Assembly: GCA_900770725.1 (NCBI GenBank)
Contig: CAAGLL010000013.1
Location: forward strand, 1-64,000
Direction: 5' to 3'
Origin: an uncultured Succinivibrio sp.
Lineage (GTDB): Bacteria > Pseudomonadota > Gammaproteobacteria > Enterobacterales > Succinivibrionaceae
Length of the DNA: 64,000 nucleotides
The notes below the pieces were generated by a model, which was not told the DNA's origin, made no database searches, and saw only the letters and a list, made by a program, of their open reading frames with translations. Both the position numbers and the translations under genes were made by a program. Shown one piece after another: positions 43,941-53,076 of the stretch (its first letter is position 1; each line of letters begins with the position of its first letter).

Positions 43941-44572
43941 GGATTGCAGTGATAGGGGCCGCGGGAGAACCCGGGCGCAGGATCGTCGCCGAGGCCGAGA
44001 AGAAGGGGATCCAGGTGACCTCGGTGGTCTCGGATCCTTCGGTCATGCCAGGCAGCGGGCCTGTGATCATCAAGGACTTCCGGGATCTTGACAAGGGGGA
44101 TCTCGAGGGCATGCACGCGGTGGTGGACGCCGAGTCCTTCCCGCGCATCGGCAGGTACAACTCCGACGAGCTGCCGCTGTGGCGCCTGGGCGCGCTGCTT
44201 GAAGGCACGTCCGCGGGGCTGCTTGCGGTAGGCTCGACCTCCTCCCTCTACGCCGACACCAGCCGCACGGGCATGGTCACCGACGACTGCTGCATGACCC
44301 AGGGCGGGCACGAGCAGGCATTGAGGCTCTGCGCCACCGCCTCAAGGCGCCTGCGCAGCGAGCGCTCGTTCAAGTGGACGCTGCTGTGCCCGCCGCTCAT
44401 CCTCGACTCTGACGCGCCTGCCACGGGATCGTTCGTCTTCGGGGACGACGTGCTCCCCATGGGGCTTGACGGCAGCAGCCGCATCTCCGGGGCCGACTTC
44501 GCGAGGGCCTGCGTCGATCTGCTCTTGCGCGGGCTGCCTCCATACGCCGTGGCCTCGGTGAGGAGCGCCTAG
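43937..44572 (+). CDS. NAD(P)-binding Rossmann-fold protein (NmrA/YwnB-like)
   Basis: 211 residues, overlapping the HNH gene by 4 nt. The N terminus MRIAVIGAAGEPGRRIVAEAEKKG has the GxxGxxG dinucleotide-binding loop of the NAD(P)H-binding SDR-a5/NmrA group. Later segments FKWTLLCPPLIL and RISGADFARACVDLL match the family's substrate-side pattern. Members are quinone oxidoreductase-like or redox-sensing regulators. The tight coupling to a nuclease is unusual and suggests regulation, but this is inference. Confidence 0.7.
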   Translation: MRIAVIGAAGEPGRRIVAEAEKKGIQVTSVVSDPSVMPGSGPVIIKDFRDLDKGDLEGMHAVVDAESFPRIGRYNSDELPLWRLGALLEGTSAGLLAVGSTSSLYADTSRTGMVTDDCCMTQGGHEQALRLCATASRRLRSERSFKWTLLCPPLILDSDAPATGSFVFGDDVLPMGLDGSSRISGADFARACVDLLLRGLPPYAVASVRSA

Positions 44573-44596
44573 CCAGGCCTTGAGCTTAAGGCGATC

Positions 44597-44631
44597 AAAA
44601 AAGCCCTCCTGGTTTTCCAGGAGGGCTTTTT
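44597..44631. terminator. Bidirectional terminator
   Basis: A 16-bp stem (aaaaaagccctcctgg against ccaggagggcttttt) with A-rich and T-rich flanks, between convergent genes. Confidence 0.88.
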
Positions 44632-44648
44632 GAATGCCTGCTTGGAGA

Positions 44649-46217
44649 TCAGGCCTGCGCCGCAGCCTTCTTCTCGGCGCTGATGTTGCGGCGGTGCATC
44701 ACGTAGACTGCCGCGATGAGGAGCACGAACGCGGCGCCCAGGCTCAGCGGCAGGCTGTAGGTGAGGCCTGCGATGACGTAGCCCACGAAGGCGCAGATGG
44801 CGGTGATCAGGGCGTAGGGCAGCTGGGTGTAGACGTGGTCGATGTGCACGCAGCCTGCGCCTGCCGACGAGAGGATGGTCGTGTCGGAGATCGGCGAGCA
44901 GTGGTCGCCGAACACCGAGCCTGCCAGCGTGGCCGACAGGGTGATCACGATGAGATCCTGCGCGGAAGGATCGAGGGCCTGCGCCACGGAGACGACTATG
45001 GGGATCAGGATCCCGAAGGTGCCCCAGGCGGTGCCGGTGGAGAACGAGAGGAAGCTTGCGATCGCGAAGATCACCGCAGGCAGCACGGCGGCCAGGAAGC
45101 CGGTATCGTTCTTGACGATCTCGGAGATGAAGACCTGGGTCTGCAGCAGATCGCGGCAGACGCCGGAGATGGTCCAGGCCAAAGTCAGGATCATGCAGGC
45201 CGGCACCATGGTCTGCACGCCGCGGAGCATGCCGTCCATGAAGGTCTTGAGGCTCATGAGCCTGCGCCCGACGAACATCGCGAAGGCGACCACGAGCGCC
45301 CCGAAGACGCCTAGCACCAGGGCAGGCCCGGCGTCGGTGTTGCCGAACGCCGCGCCGATGGTGTGGTAGGCCGCGTCATCGCCCCAGTAGCCGCCGACGT
45401 AGAGCAGCGAGAGGGTCGAGAAGATGATCAGCATGACGATCGGCACGATCATATCCCAGACGGTGCCGTCGGCCTTGACGTCGATGTCGCGGTTGCCCGC
45501 GTCGGCCTTGAGATCGTCGCGGTCGGAGATGTCGCCCCTGATGGCGCGCTCCTCGGCCTTGAGCATCGGGCCGAAGTCGAGCTTGCAGAACGAGAGGATC
45601 AGCACGAGGGAGATGCACAAGAGCGCATAGAAGTTCCAGGGGATGGTGGAGACGAAGGCGCCCATCTCCGAGGAGAAGGCCTTGGTGTCCTTGAGGTTGG
45701 AGCCCACCGCCGCGGCCCACGAGGAGATCGGGGCGATGATGCAGATCGGCGCTGCGGTGGCGTCGATGATGTACGCCAGCTTCTCGCGGGAGATCTTGTA
45801 GGCATCGGTGATCGGGCGCATCACGGTGCCGACGGTCAGGCAGTTGAAGTAGTCGTCGATGAAGATGAAGGCGCCGAGCACCGAGGTGGAGATCATCGCG
45901 GCGCGGCGGTCCTTGATGTGGCCCGTGGCCCACTTGCCGTAGGCCTTGGTTCCGCCGGCGAGCGTGATCACGTAGACGAGCGATCCCAGAAGCGAGCAGA
46001 AGAGCACGATGTTGATGTCGAACTTGTTGGCGAGCACCTTGAAGGCGTTCTCAACCGTTCCGACCACGATGTTGCCGTCGGTCCCGACGGTGTAGATGCA
46101 GGTGCCGGCCAGGATGCCGATGATGAGGGAGGAGAAGACCTCCTTGGTGGCCAGCGCGAGCACGACCGCTATCACCGGCGGCAGGATCGACAGCCATCCT
46201 GCGTTGATGGGATCCAT
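44649..46217 (-). CDS. NhaC-family Na+/H+ antiporter
   Basis: 522 residues, about 12 TM helices. N terminus SILPPVIAVVLALATKEVFSSLIIGILAG and the motif FIFIDDYFNCLTVGTVMRPI with paired acidic residues are characteristic of NhaC/YheL-type antiporters, as are IAPISSWAAAVG, FSTGTAWGTFGILIPI and FGDHCSPISDTTIL. Some NhaC-family members exchange malate/lactate or amino acids (MleN-type), so the substrate is not certain. Inner membrane, pH and Na+ homeostasis. Single gene between two terminators. Confidence 0.85.
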   Translation of the reverse strand: MDPINAGWLSILPPVIAVVLALATKEVFSSLIIGILAGTCIYTVGTDGNIVVGTVENAFKVLANKFDINIVLFCSLLGSLVYVITLAGGTKAYGKWATGHIKDRRAAMISTSVLGAFIFIDDYFNCLTVGTVMRPITDAYKISREKLAYIIDATAAPICIIAPISSWAAAVGSNLKDTKAFSSEMGAFVSTIPWNFYALLCISLVLILSFCKLDFGPMLKAEERAIRGDISDRDDLKADAGNRDIDVKADGTVWDMIVPIVMLIIFSTLSLLYVGGYWGDDAAYHTIGAAFGNTDAGPALVLGVFGALVVAFAMFVGRRLMSLKTFMDGMLRGVQTMVPACMILTLAWTISGVCRDLLQTQVFISEIVKNDTGFLAAVLPAVIFAIASFLSFSTGTAWGTFGILIPIVVSVAQALDPSAQDLIVITLSATLAGSVFGDHCSPISDTTILSSAGAGCVHIDHVYTQLPYALITAICAFVGYVIAGLTYSLPLSLGAAFVLLIAAVYVMHRRNISAEKKAAAQA

Positions 46218-46386
46218 GATTTGCTTCCTTTGATTCTCAAACTCAGAACAAGCGCTCGCTTTTAGTGCGATCGCCTTTATTTCAGGCTAAATTTTAACGC
46301 TCAGTGCACACAAAGCAAAAAAATGCATCGTGACGGTGCGTTCTGCGCAAAATGCCGCCCAAGGCGCGAGCGGCGGGATTTGGAAC

Positions 46387-46412
46387 GAAAAGCGCGGCAT
46401 TGTGGCCGCGCT
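46387..46412 (-). terminator. Intrinsic terminator of the SprA-like gene
   Basis: On the minus strand agcgcggc-cacaat-gccgcgct followed by TTTTCGTT, 25 nt past the stop. Confidence 0.7.
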
Positions 46413-46436
46413 GCATTGATGGCAGGCGAAGGCGCT

Positions 46437-47507
46437 TTAGAGCTGGGCGCCGGTATCTCCTGCGGTAGGGGACGAGTCGTTGCCGGTGATCGAGGAGCTG
46501 TCCGAGAGCTTCTTGGCAGGCTGCGGAGCGGCCGGGGCGCTGCTGGCGTCGCTTGCCTGGGCGGAGGGGCCTGAATCGTCCTGCTTCCCGCTCTTGCCTG
46601 CCTTGCCGGTGGCGCTTGAATTATCAGTGCCGCTTGTGGCGGAGGCTGCCTGGGCGCTCGAGTCATCCGAGCCTTGGGCGTCCTGGGCTTGCCCGGTGGA
46701 TTCCTGATCGCCGCTGCCCCCAGCGTCCGAGCTGCCTGAGGAGGGACTCGACTCCTGGAGCTTCTCGGTCTGGGCCTGGGCCAGCGTCTGCTGGGCCTCG
46801 GCCGCCACCCTCAGATCCTGCCCTGAGGGATCGGCAGGCGCGTGGGCAGCCTGGATCACCTGCTGCATCTTCTGGATGGTCTTCTCGGGGGTGCTCTCCT
46901 TTGAGACGTCGATGTTGACGTGGCCGCCTATGGCGTAGCGGTTGCCGTCAGGTCCGGTCTGGTAGTCGTAGGAAGGGGCGCTGGCGTACTGGCCGCCGGC
47001 GCTCTGGTGGGCCAGCTCGTGCTGGCGCACCTCGCTGTCGCGGCTCTTGAGCTCCTTGACCTGCTCCTGCTCGGCATCGGTGAGCTCCTTGCCGCTCGTG
47101 GTCGTGGAGCCGGCCGACTTGGACTTTCCATCATCGCTGCCGGCGGCGGAGGCCTGCCCGGCGTTGCCGCTTGCCTCATCAGCAGATGCCTGCTGCGCGC
47201 CTGAGGCTTGCACCTCGGGCTTCTTAGTGACGTAGCCGCCGCTTTCGGCGTCCGAGTGGAGCGATGCGGTGCCGGATCCCTGCCCGGTCATGAAGGCGTT
47301 CCTTGCGATATAGCGCACGTGCGAGTACTGCGCGTCGTTCTGGGCCGACTGGGCGTGCTCGATCTCAGGCGCCGCGTCCACGGTCTCGTTCTGCCTGGTT
47401 TCAGGCTTGATGTTCTCGACGCCTACTGCCTGCGACGAGGCGAGCTGCTGCTGCACGCTTAGAAGCCCCGCATCGGCGCCTACTGGATTGATTGTTGACA
47501 TGGCCAT
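46437..47507 (-). CDS. SprA-related putative zinc metalloprotease
   Basis: 356 residues, GGAGAGGA before the ATG. The family core (PF12118) is at about 148-215: VKELKSRDSEVRQHELAHQSAGG with an HELAH zinc motif, then YDYQTGPDGNRYAIGGHVNIDVS and TIQKMQQVIQAAHAPADPS. Flanks are Ser/Ala/Gln-rich and apparently disordered, especially 240-356. No signal peptide. Family members are widespread in Gammaproteobacteria and Campylobacter, but their substrate is unknown. Single gene with its own terminator. Confidence 0.8.
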   Translation of the reverse strand: MAMSTINPVGADAGLLSVQQQLASSQAVGVENIKPETRQNETVDAAPEIEHAQSAQNDAQYSHVRYIARNAFMTGQGSGTASLHSDAESGGYVTKKPEVQASGAQQASADEASGNAGQASAAGSDDGKSKSAGSTTTSGKELTDAEQEQVKELKSRDSEVRQHELAHQSAGGQYASAPSYDYQTGPDGNRYAIGGHVNIDVSKESTPEKTIQKMQQVIQAAHAPADPSGQDLRVAAEAQQTLAQAQTEKLQESSPSSGSSDAGGSGDQESTGQAQDAQGSDDSSAQAASATSGTDNSSATGKAGKSGKQDDSGPSAQASDASSAPAAPQPAKKLSDSSSITGNDSSPTAGDTGAQL

Positions 47508-47703
47508 TCCTCTCCTTATCTAGGATTACGGCAGCAGCGCGGCTTGAATTGAGCTTTTTGCATAGGTTTCGGGAAATTTGTGGGCTTAGCTGCAAAAAAG
47601 GCTGGCTGGGCGCGGTTGGATTGGCAGGCGGAATATGGAAGGCCTCAGGAGGCAGAGGGTGCAAGGCTCGATGGCGCAGGCAGAAGCGCCAGTTTAAAAA
47701 GAC

Positions 47704-47728
47704 GAAAGCGGGCCATCGGCCCGCTTTC
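47704..47728 (-). terminator. Intrinsic terminator of prs
   Basis: Perfect 11-bp stem gaaagcgggcc/ggcccgctttc with a 3-nt loop, 20 nt past the prs stop; the minus-strand tail is CGTCTTTTT. Confidence 0.8.
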
Positions 47729-47748
47729 TCATGCGTTCAAGCTCAGAC

Positions 47749-48702
47749 TCAGAGCGCGCTTTGGAACATCGAGGAGATCGACTCCTCGTTGCTGATGCGC
47801 CTGATGGCCTCGGCGAGCATCGGGGCGAGGGTCAGCACCTTGAAGTTCTTGAGATCGAGGAACTGCTTGCTCGCGGGGATGGTGTCGGAGACGACCATCT
47901 GGTCGATGACGGACTTTGAGATGTTGTCGTAGGCAGGTCCCGAGAGCACCGGGTGGGTGATGTAGGCGTATACGCTCTTGGCGCCGCGCTCCTTCAATGC
48001 CGCCGCGGCCTTGCACAGCGTGCCCGCGGTGTCGACGATGTCGTCGACGATGATGCAGTCGCGGTCCTTCACCTCGCCGATGAGGTTCATGACCTCCGAG
48101 ACGTTCGGGCGCGGGCGGCGCTTGTCGATGATCGCGATGTCGGCGTTGTTGAGGAGCTTGGCGATGGCGCGGGCCCTGACGACGCCGCCCATGTCGGGGG
48201 AGACCACGCAGGGGTGCTCGAGCTTGCGGGCGAGCATGTCCTCCACGAAGATCTGGCTGGAGAAGCAGTTGTCCACCGGCACGTCGAAGAAGCCCTGGAT
48301 CTGCTCGGCGTGGAGATCCACGGTGAGCACGCGGTCGACGCCCACTGAGGAGAGCAGATCGGCCACGACCTTGGCGGTGATGGGCACGCGGGCCGAGCGC
48401 AGGCGGCGGTCCTGGCGGGCATAGCCGAAGTAGGGGATCACGGCGGTGATTCGCCCTGCCGACGCGCGGCGCATCGCGTCGATCATGATCAGCAGTTCCA
48501 TCAGGTTCTCATTGGTAGGGGCGCAGGTGGACTGGATCACGAAGATGTCGCATCCGCGGACATACTCGTTGATCTGCACATGCACCTCGCCGTCGCTGAA
48601 GCGGTCGACTGTGGCGTCGCCAAGCTTCGTATAGAGGCGCGACGCGATGCTTTTGGCCAGTGCCGGGATGGCATTCCCAGCAAACAGTTTCATATCAGCC
48701 AT
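47749..48702 (-). CDS. prs: Ribose-phosphate pyrophosphokinase
   Basis: 317 residues, very close to E. coli Prs (315). MADMKLFAGNAIPALA start, FSDGEVHVQINE, the catalytic flexible loop YARQDRRLRSARVPITAK, and the PRPP-binding loop DCIIVDDIVDTAGTL (DDxxDTGGT type; here DTAGT). Makes PRPP from ribose 5-phosphate and ATP for nucleotides, histidine and tryptophan. The Gly-to-Ala change in the PRPP loop is conservative but worth noting. Confidence 0.96.
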   Translation of the reverse strand: MADMKLFAGNAIPALAKSIASRLYTKLGDATVDRFSDGEVHVQINEYVRGCDIFVIQSTCAPTNENLMELLIMIDAMRRASAGRITAVIPYFGYARQDRRLRSARVPITAKVVADLLSSVGVDRVLTVDLHAEQIQGFFDVPVDNCFSSQIFVEDMLARKLEHPCVVSPDMGGVVRARAIAKLLNNADIAIIDKRRPRPNVSEVMNLIGEVKDRDCIIVDDIVDTAGTLCKAAAALKERGAKSVYAYITHPVLSGPAYDNISKSVIDQMVVSDTIPASKQFLDLKNFKVLTLAPMLAEAIRRISNEESISSMFQSAL

Positions 48703-49471
48703 TTATCATCACCGAAAGTACAGGAAAGGGGAGTGCTCTGATCCTTTGTCAGGCGCGCACATTTTGACATTCCCACCTAGCAGAATCAAGCGCTAAATCC
48801 CGTGCGCCAAAGCGCCACAGCCGCTGCAATCCATGCGATTCAAGGCCTTTTGCAAACCAGGGCTTGCAGGTGCGGCGCTGCGCTCATGGACTTGGATGGC
48901 GTTGCCGACGCCCGGGGTGGAAAGAAGGGCAGGGAGGCGCTTTTGGATGCGCCTTCATGGGAGGGATGAGGCGGCTAAGGCGGTTTTTAGGACGGGGTTT
49001 TGCAACTTGCTGAAACAGCAAGTCTTTAATGGCGGATTGGCCTTGCGCCGGACGGAAAAGAGGAATGAAAATTTTGAAACTATAGAGTAAAAAGCGTCAT
49101 CTTTTACTGATGCACCAAAAAAACACTAAAAACTGTCAATAGCGCTCCTTTTTAGCTTATTCCGTCCGGCGGGGTGCATAAAGCCGGGATGACGGCGCTA
49201 CTTCCCCAAGCATGGCAGCCTCGGCCTTTTGCGGGGCATCTTGATGAATTGGCAAGGGAATGTGGAGAGTTCTTTTTGATTTTTAAAACATTGTGCTTGT
49301 AGAAATCCGGACCTTGCAAGGCCATGGCTCTTTACGGTGCAGGCTTGTCTGAAATGTCAGATATATTTGGAGGCATGATACGTTGTAGGCAAATAATAAT
49401 ATTGAAATTTGAAAATGTAACTTTAGATATTCAAATATGCGTACCGAGGGACTTTGAGAGGAGCGTTCACC
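48703..49471. other. Long non-coding interval between divergent prs and patA
   Basis: About 770 nt. Contains a small perfect hairpin acttgctg-aaa-cagcaagt (49005-49023) followed by CTTTAAT, and AT-rich sequence next to patA (49340-49440). No tRNA, structured RNA family or credible gene was recognised. Confidence 0.5.
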
Positions 49472-50959
49472 ATGATTGCAAGCAAGAAAACCGTTTTGAA
49501 GGAGCTCGACCGCGTGGTCGGGCTGATAAAGACCGACAGCCGCGACATCAGTGCCGAGGAGAAGCAGCGCATGGTGTCCGAAACCCTCGATCAGTTCCAG
49601 AACTACGTCTCCCCGGGCTGGCTCAAGTATCGCAAGTCCGTGTCCTCGGACTCGGCCAAGGGCGCCGTCCTCGAATGGGAGGACGAGGGCGCCTACTGCA
49701 AGGGCCTGGGCGGCGAGAAGTTCATCGACTGCCTGGGCGGATTCGGGATCTTCACCTTCGGGCACCGCAATCCTGAGATCCTGGACGTGGTGAAGGCCCA
49801 GCTCGACCACCAGGCCCTCCACTCCCAGGAGCTCCTGGATCCGCTGCGCGGCTACCTCGCCAAGGCGATGGCGGAGATCACCCCGGGCGATCTGCAGTAC
49901 TGCTTCTTCACCAACGGCGGCGCCGAGGCCGTCGAGATGGCGCTCAAGCTCGCCCGCATCGCCACCGGCGGCCGCTGGTTCATCTCAACCGTGGGAGGCT
50001 TCCACGGCAAGTCGATGGGCGCGGTGTCAGTCTGCGGCAAGAGCACCTACCGCGTTCCCTACACCCCGATGGTCCAGCAGGTCCAGCACGTGCGCTACGG
50101 CGTGGCCGGGGACGTCGAGCTTGCGATCAGGAACCTCCAGGAAGTGGGGGAGAAGGTAGCCGCAGTGATCTTAGAGCCGATCCAGGGCGAGGCCGGCGTC
50201 ATAGTCCCGCCCGACGGGTACCTGAGGGCAGTGCGGCGGATCTGCGACGAGACCGGGGTTGCGCTGATCTTCGATGAGATCCAGACCGGCATGGGCCGCA
50301 CCGGCACCATCTGGCGCTGCGAGCACGAGGGCGTCACCCCGGACATCATGACCTACGGCAAGGCCTTCGGCGGCGGCATCATGCCGATCACCGGGATCAT
50401 CTGCCGCCCGAAGATGTGGACGCAGGAGCTCATCGACAACCCGTGGCTGCTCGGCTCGCCGACCTTCGGCGGCAACCCGGTGTGCTGCGCCGCCGCGCTC
50501 GCGGCGATCCGCTACATGATCGAAAAGGACATCCCGGCCGTCTGCGCCCGCAAGGGCAGGATCCTCAAGTCGGGGCTCGAGGAGATGGCGCGCAAGTACC
50601 CGGACGTCATAAAGGAGGTCCGCGGAGTCGGGCTGATGCTCGCCATCGAGTTTCGCGCCCAGGATCTGGGCTATGAGACGGCCAAGGGGCTGTTTGAGCG
50701 CCGCGTGATGACGGCCGGCACCCTGGTCAACGCCAAGACCATCCGCTTCGAGCCCACCGCCGAGATCTCCGAGCAGGACATCAGCGACGTCATAGAGAGG
50801 CTCGACGGCGCCCTCGCGGACCCCCGCCGCAAGCTCTGCCCGGCGATGCGCAACGGGACTGGCGATCCGATGTCGCTGCCTGCAGAGGCCAACGTCCGCG
50901 CCACCGCGTCCAATGCCGGCAAGTACACCGGCGGCGATGACGAGAAGCGCATCGGCTGA
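49472..50959 (+). CDS. patA: Putrescine aminotransferase
   Basis: 495 residues from ATG 49472 (GAGAGGAG upstream). Class III PLP aminotransferase with strong motif identity to E. coli PatA (YgjG): NYVSPGWLKYRKSV, FIDCLGGFGIFTFGHRNP, LHSQELLDPLR, AAVILEPIQGEAGVI, IFDEIQTGMGRTG, the PLP Lys in MTYGKAFGGGIMP, and TTFGGNP-like PTFGGNP. It moves the amino group of putrescine (or cadaverine) to 2-oxoglutarate, feeding the GABA/succinate pathway. The C terminus is about 35 residues longer than E. coli. Convergent with the putrescine transporter operon. Confidence 0.9.
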   Translation: MIASKKTVLKELDRVVGLIKTDSRDISAEEKQRMVSETLDQFQNYVSPGWLKYRKSVSSDSAKGAVLEWEDEGAYCKGLGGEKFIDCLGGFGIFTFGHRNPEILDVVKAQLDHQALHSQELLDPLRGYLAKAMAEITPGDLQYCFFTNGGAEAVEMALKLARIATGGRWFISTVGGFHGKSMGAVSVCGKSTYRVPYTPMVQQVQHVRYGVAGDVELAIRNLQEVGEKVAAVILEPIQGEAGVIVPPDGYLRAVRRICDETGVALIFDEIQTGMGRTGTIWRCEHEGVTPDIMTYGKAFGGGIMPITGIICRPKMWTQELIDNPWLLGSPTFGGNPVCCAAALAAIRYMIEKDIPAVCARKGRILKSGLEEMARKYPDVIKEVRGVGLMLAIEFRAQDLGYETAKGLFERRVMTAGTLVNAKTIRFEPTAEISEQDISDVIERLDGALADPRRKLCPAMRNGTGDPMSLPAEANVRATASNAGKYTGGDDEKRIG

Positions 50960-50985
50960 CTTCACAGCATTCCATAGCTGCATCA

Positions 50986-51010
50986 AACCGGGGGCCGCCC
51001 CGGTTTTCTT
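50986..51010 (+). terminator. Intrinsic terminator of patA
   Basis: aaccgggg-gccg-ccccggtt followed by TTCTTTTC, 27 nt past the stop. Confidence 0.85.
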
Positions 51011-51120
51011 TTCTAATTTCAATGAAGGACGCAGCAGATCCTGCCTGCAAAGCCCCAGGCGCGGGCAGGGAGTTTGCGGTGCAAGCCTTGAGCAGGAGGG
51101 GGAAATTGCGAAGGCTTTTG

Positions 51121-51150
51121 AAAATAAAAGGCTCCGGGGGTGCCGGAGCC
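51121..51150 (-). terminator. Intrinsic terminator of the potGHI operon
   Basis: On the minus strand ggctccgg-cаccc-ccggagcc type stem (8 bp perfect, 5-nt loop) followed by TTTTATTTT, 22 nt past potI. Confidence 0.85.
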
Positions 51151-51171
51151 ATGCTGCAACAAGTCTTTGCG

Positions 51172-52074
51172 TCAGCCGCGCAGGCCGCCCAGCATCGAGT
51201 TTTCGCGCTCGCGCTTGGCCTCGGCCTGGGCCTTGGCCACGTCGGCTGCGATGCGCTTTTGCTTCCTCACCATCGAGAGCCAGCCGATGAAGGTGCCGAT
51301 GGACGCCACGAAGATGATGATGGCGGCCAGGGCGTTGATCTCAGGGGAGAGGCCGCGGCGGATCGACGAGAAGATCAGCATCGGCAGGGTCGTCGACTCA
51401 GGGCCGGCGATGAAGCTGGTGATGACCAGATCGTCCATCGACATCGTGAACGAGAGCAGGAACGCGGCGACCTCGGCGGGCATGAGCGAGGGCAGCATGA
51501 TCGCGAAGAACACCTTGAGCGGGCCGGCGCCGAGATCCTTGGCCGCCTCCTCGACCGAGGTGTCGAGCTCGATGAAGCGCGAGCGGATCACCACGGTGGC
51601 GTAGGCCGAGCAGAAGGTCACGTGCGCCACCCAGATGGCGATGATGCCGCGGTCGGCGAAGACCGGGATGAAGTCGCCCAGCGTGACGTAGAGCATGAGA
51701 AGCGCCAGGCCGGTGATGACCTCGGGCAGCACCATCGGGGCGGTCATGAAGAGCATGAACGCCGACTCGCCGGCGAAGTGGCGCACGCGCACCATCACGA
51801 AGGCGGCCATGGTGCCGATGACGACCGAGGCGGCCGCCGCCATCACGGCGATGGTCAGCGACATGCACAGCGCCGAGATGATCGCCGAGTCGTGCACGAG
51901 GACGTTGTACCAGTGCAGCGAGAAGTGGGTCCAGATGGTGACCATCTTCGACTCGTTGAACGAGTACACCACCAACGTCATGATCGGCGTGTACAGGAAG
52001 ATGAGCGCTAAAAGCAGGATCACCGCCTTGGCGATGTTCGAGGCGCCGTGGTGCTTCAGGAATCCCTTCATCAT
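51172..52074 (-). CDS. potI: Putrescine ABC transporter permease PotI
   Basis: 300 residues, six TM helices. It has the inner-membrane permease EAA loop (EEAAKDLGAGPLKVFFAIMLPSLMP), which contacts the ATPase, and FLLSFTMSMDDLVITSF, typical of PotC/PotI. Paired with PotH-like and PotG-like genes, so PotI rather than PotC. Its start overlaps the potH stop by 4 nt. It imports putrescine with PotFGH; the periplasmic binding protein PotF is not in this window. Confidence 0.88.
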   Translation of the reverse strand: MMKGFLKHHGASNIAKAVILLLALIFLYTPIMTLVVYSFNESKMVTIWTHFSLHWYNVLVHDSAIISALCMSLTIAVMAAAASVVIGTMAAFVMVRVRHFAGESAFMLFMTAPMVLPEVITGLALLMLYVTLGDFIPVFADRGIIAIWVAHVTFCSAYATVVIRSRFIELDTSVEEAAKDLGAGPLKVFFAIMLPSLMPAEVAAFLLSFTMSMDDLVITSFIAGPESTTLPMLIFSSIRRGLSPEINALAAIIIFVASIGTFIGWLSMVRKQKRIAADVAKAQAEAKRERENSMLGGLRG

Positions 52075-53060
52075 GCGGCCTCCGCCTTCTTTCTCTGCGA
52101 CTTGAAGAAGATGACGATCGGGATGGCGAGGATCGTCAGCATGACGATCGCCACCGCCGAGGCCAGCGGCCAGTCGCGGTTGTTGAAGAACTCCTGCCAG
52201 AGGATGCGGCCGATGAGGATCGACCCCTTGCCGCCCAGGAGCTCAGGGATCACGTACTCGCCCAGTGCCGGGATGAACACGAGCATCGAGCCTGCGATGA
52301 TGCCCGAGCGGGTCTGCGGCACCAGCACCGAGAAGAAGGTCTTCACGGGGCGGGCGCCTAAGTCGTAGGCGGCCTCGATGAGCGTGTAGTCGACCTTGAG
52401 CAGCGCCGTGAACAGCGGCAGCACCATGTAGGGCAGGTAGCAGTAGACGATGCCCACGTAGACGGCGAAGTCCGTCTGCAGCATGTGGATCGGGCTGTCG
52501 ATCACCCCCAGGGCCATGAGCACGTCGTTGATGAGGCCGTCCTTCTTCAGGAGGGCCATCCAGGCGTAGATGCGCACCACGAACGAGGTCCAGCTCGGCA
52601 TGATGAGGAGCATGAACATGATGTTGCGCGTCGCCGGCCGGCACTTGGAGAGCGCCCAGGCTATCGGGTAGCCGATGAACAGGCACAGGAGCGTGGAGAA
52701 GCTCGCGACCTCCAGGGACTTCAGGTAGGACTTCATGTAGGTCCCGTCCTCGTCCGTGAATATGAAGGTGTAGTTCTCCAGGTGGAGGATTATCTGCATC
52801 GCCCCGTCCTCGAAGGTCACGATCGGGGAGTAGGGCGGGATGGCTATCTCCGTCACCGAAAGCGAGATCTTGAAGATGATCAGGAACGGCATCAGGAAGA
52901 ACAGGATCATCCACAGGTAGGGGACGAGGATCAGCAGCCTCTCGCGCCAGGTGATCTCGCGGCGGGCGAGCAGCAGCTCGGCCTTGCGGCGCCTGCGCGG
53001 GCCTGCGTTGAGCTTGCGGCGGATCAGCGCCTGCGTGGCGTTCAGTGCGGATATGGGCAT
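52071..53060 (-). CDS. potH: Putrescine ABC transporter permease PotH
   Basis: 329 residues (E. coli PotH 317). Long identities to PotH: LPFLIIFKISLSVTEIAIPPYSP, SLEVASFSTLLCLFIGYPIAWALSKCRPATRNI, PSWTSFVVRIYAWM, EAAYDLGARPVKTFFSVLVP (EAA loop) and IGRILWQEFFNNRDWPLASAVAI. Six TM helices after a basic cytoplasmic N-terminal region. It sits 16 nt downstream of potG and overlaps potI, so one transcript is expected. Confidence 0.93.
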   Translation of the reverse strand: MPISALNATQALIRRKLNAGPRRRRKAELLLARREITWRERLLILVPYLWMILFFLMPFLIIFKISLSVTEIAIPPYSPIVTFEDGAMQIILHLENYTFIFTDEDGTYMKSYLKSLEVASFSTLLCLFIGYPIAWALSKCRPATRNIMFMLLIMPSWTSFVVRIYAWMALLKKDGLINDVLMALGVIDSPIHMLQTDFAVYVGIVYCYLPYMVLPLFTALLKVDYTLIEAAYDLGARPVKTFFSVLVPQTRSGIIAGSMLVFIPALGEYVIPELLGGKGSILIGRILWQEFFNNRDWPLASAVAIVMLTILAIPIVIFFKSQRKKAEAA

Positions 53061-53076
53061 TGCAAAGCCTCCCCCA

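Noticed and set aside
48833..49090. 85-codon plus-strand frame between prs and patA
   Set aside because: No ribosome-binding site, irregular composition and no domain.
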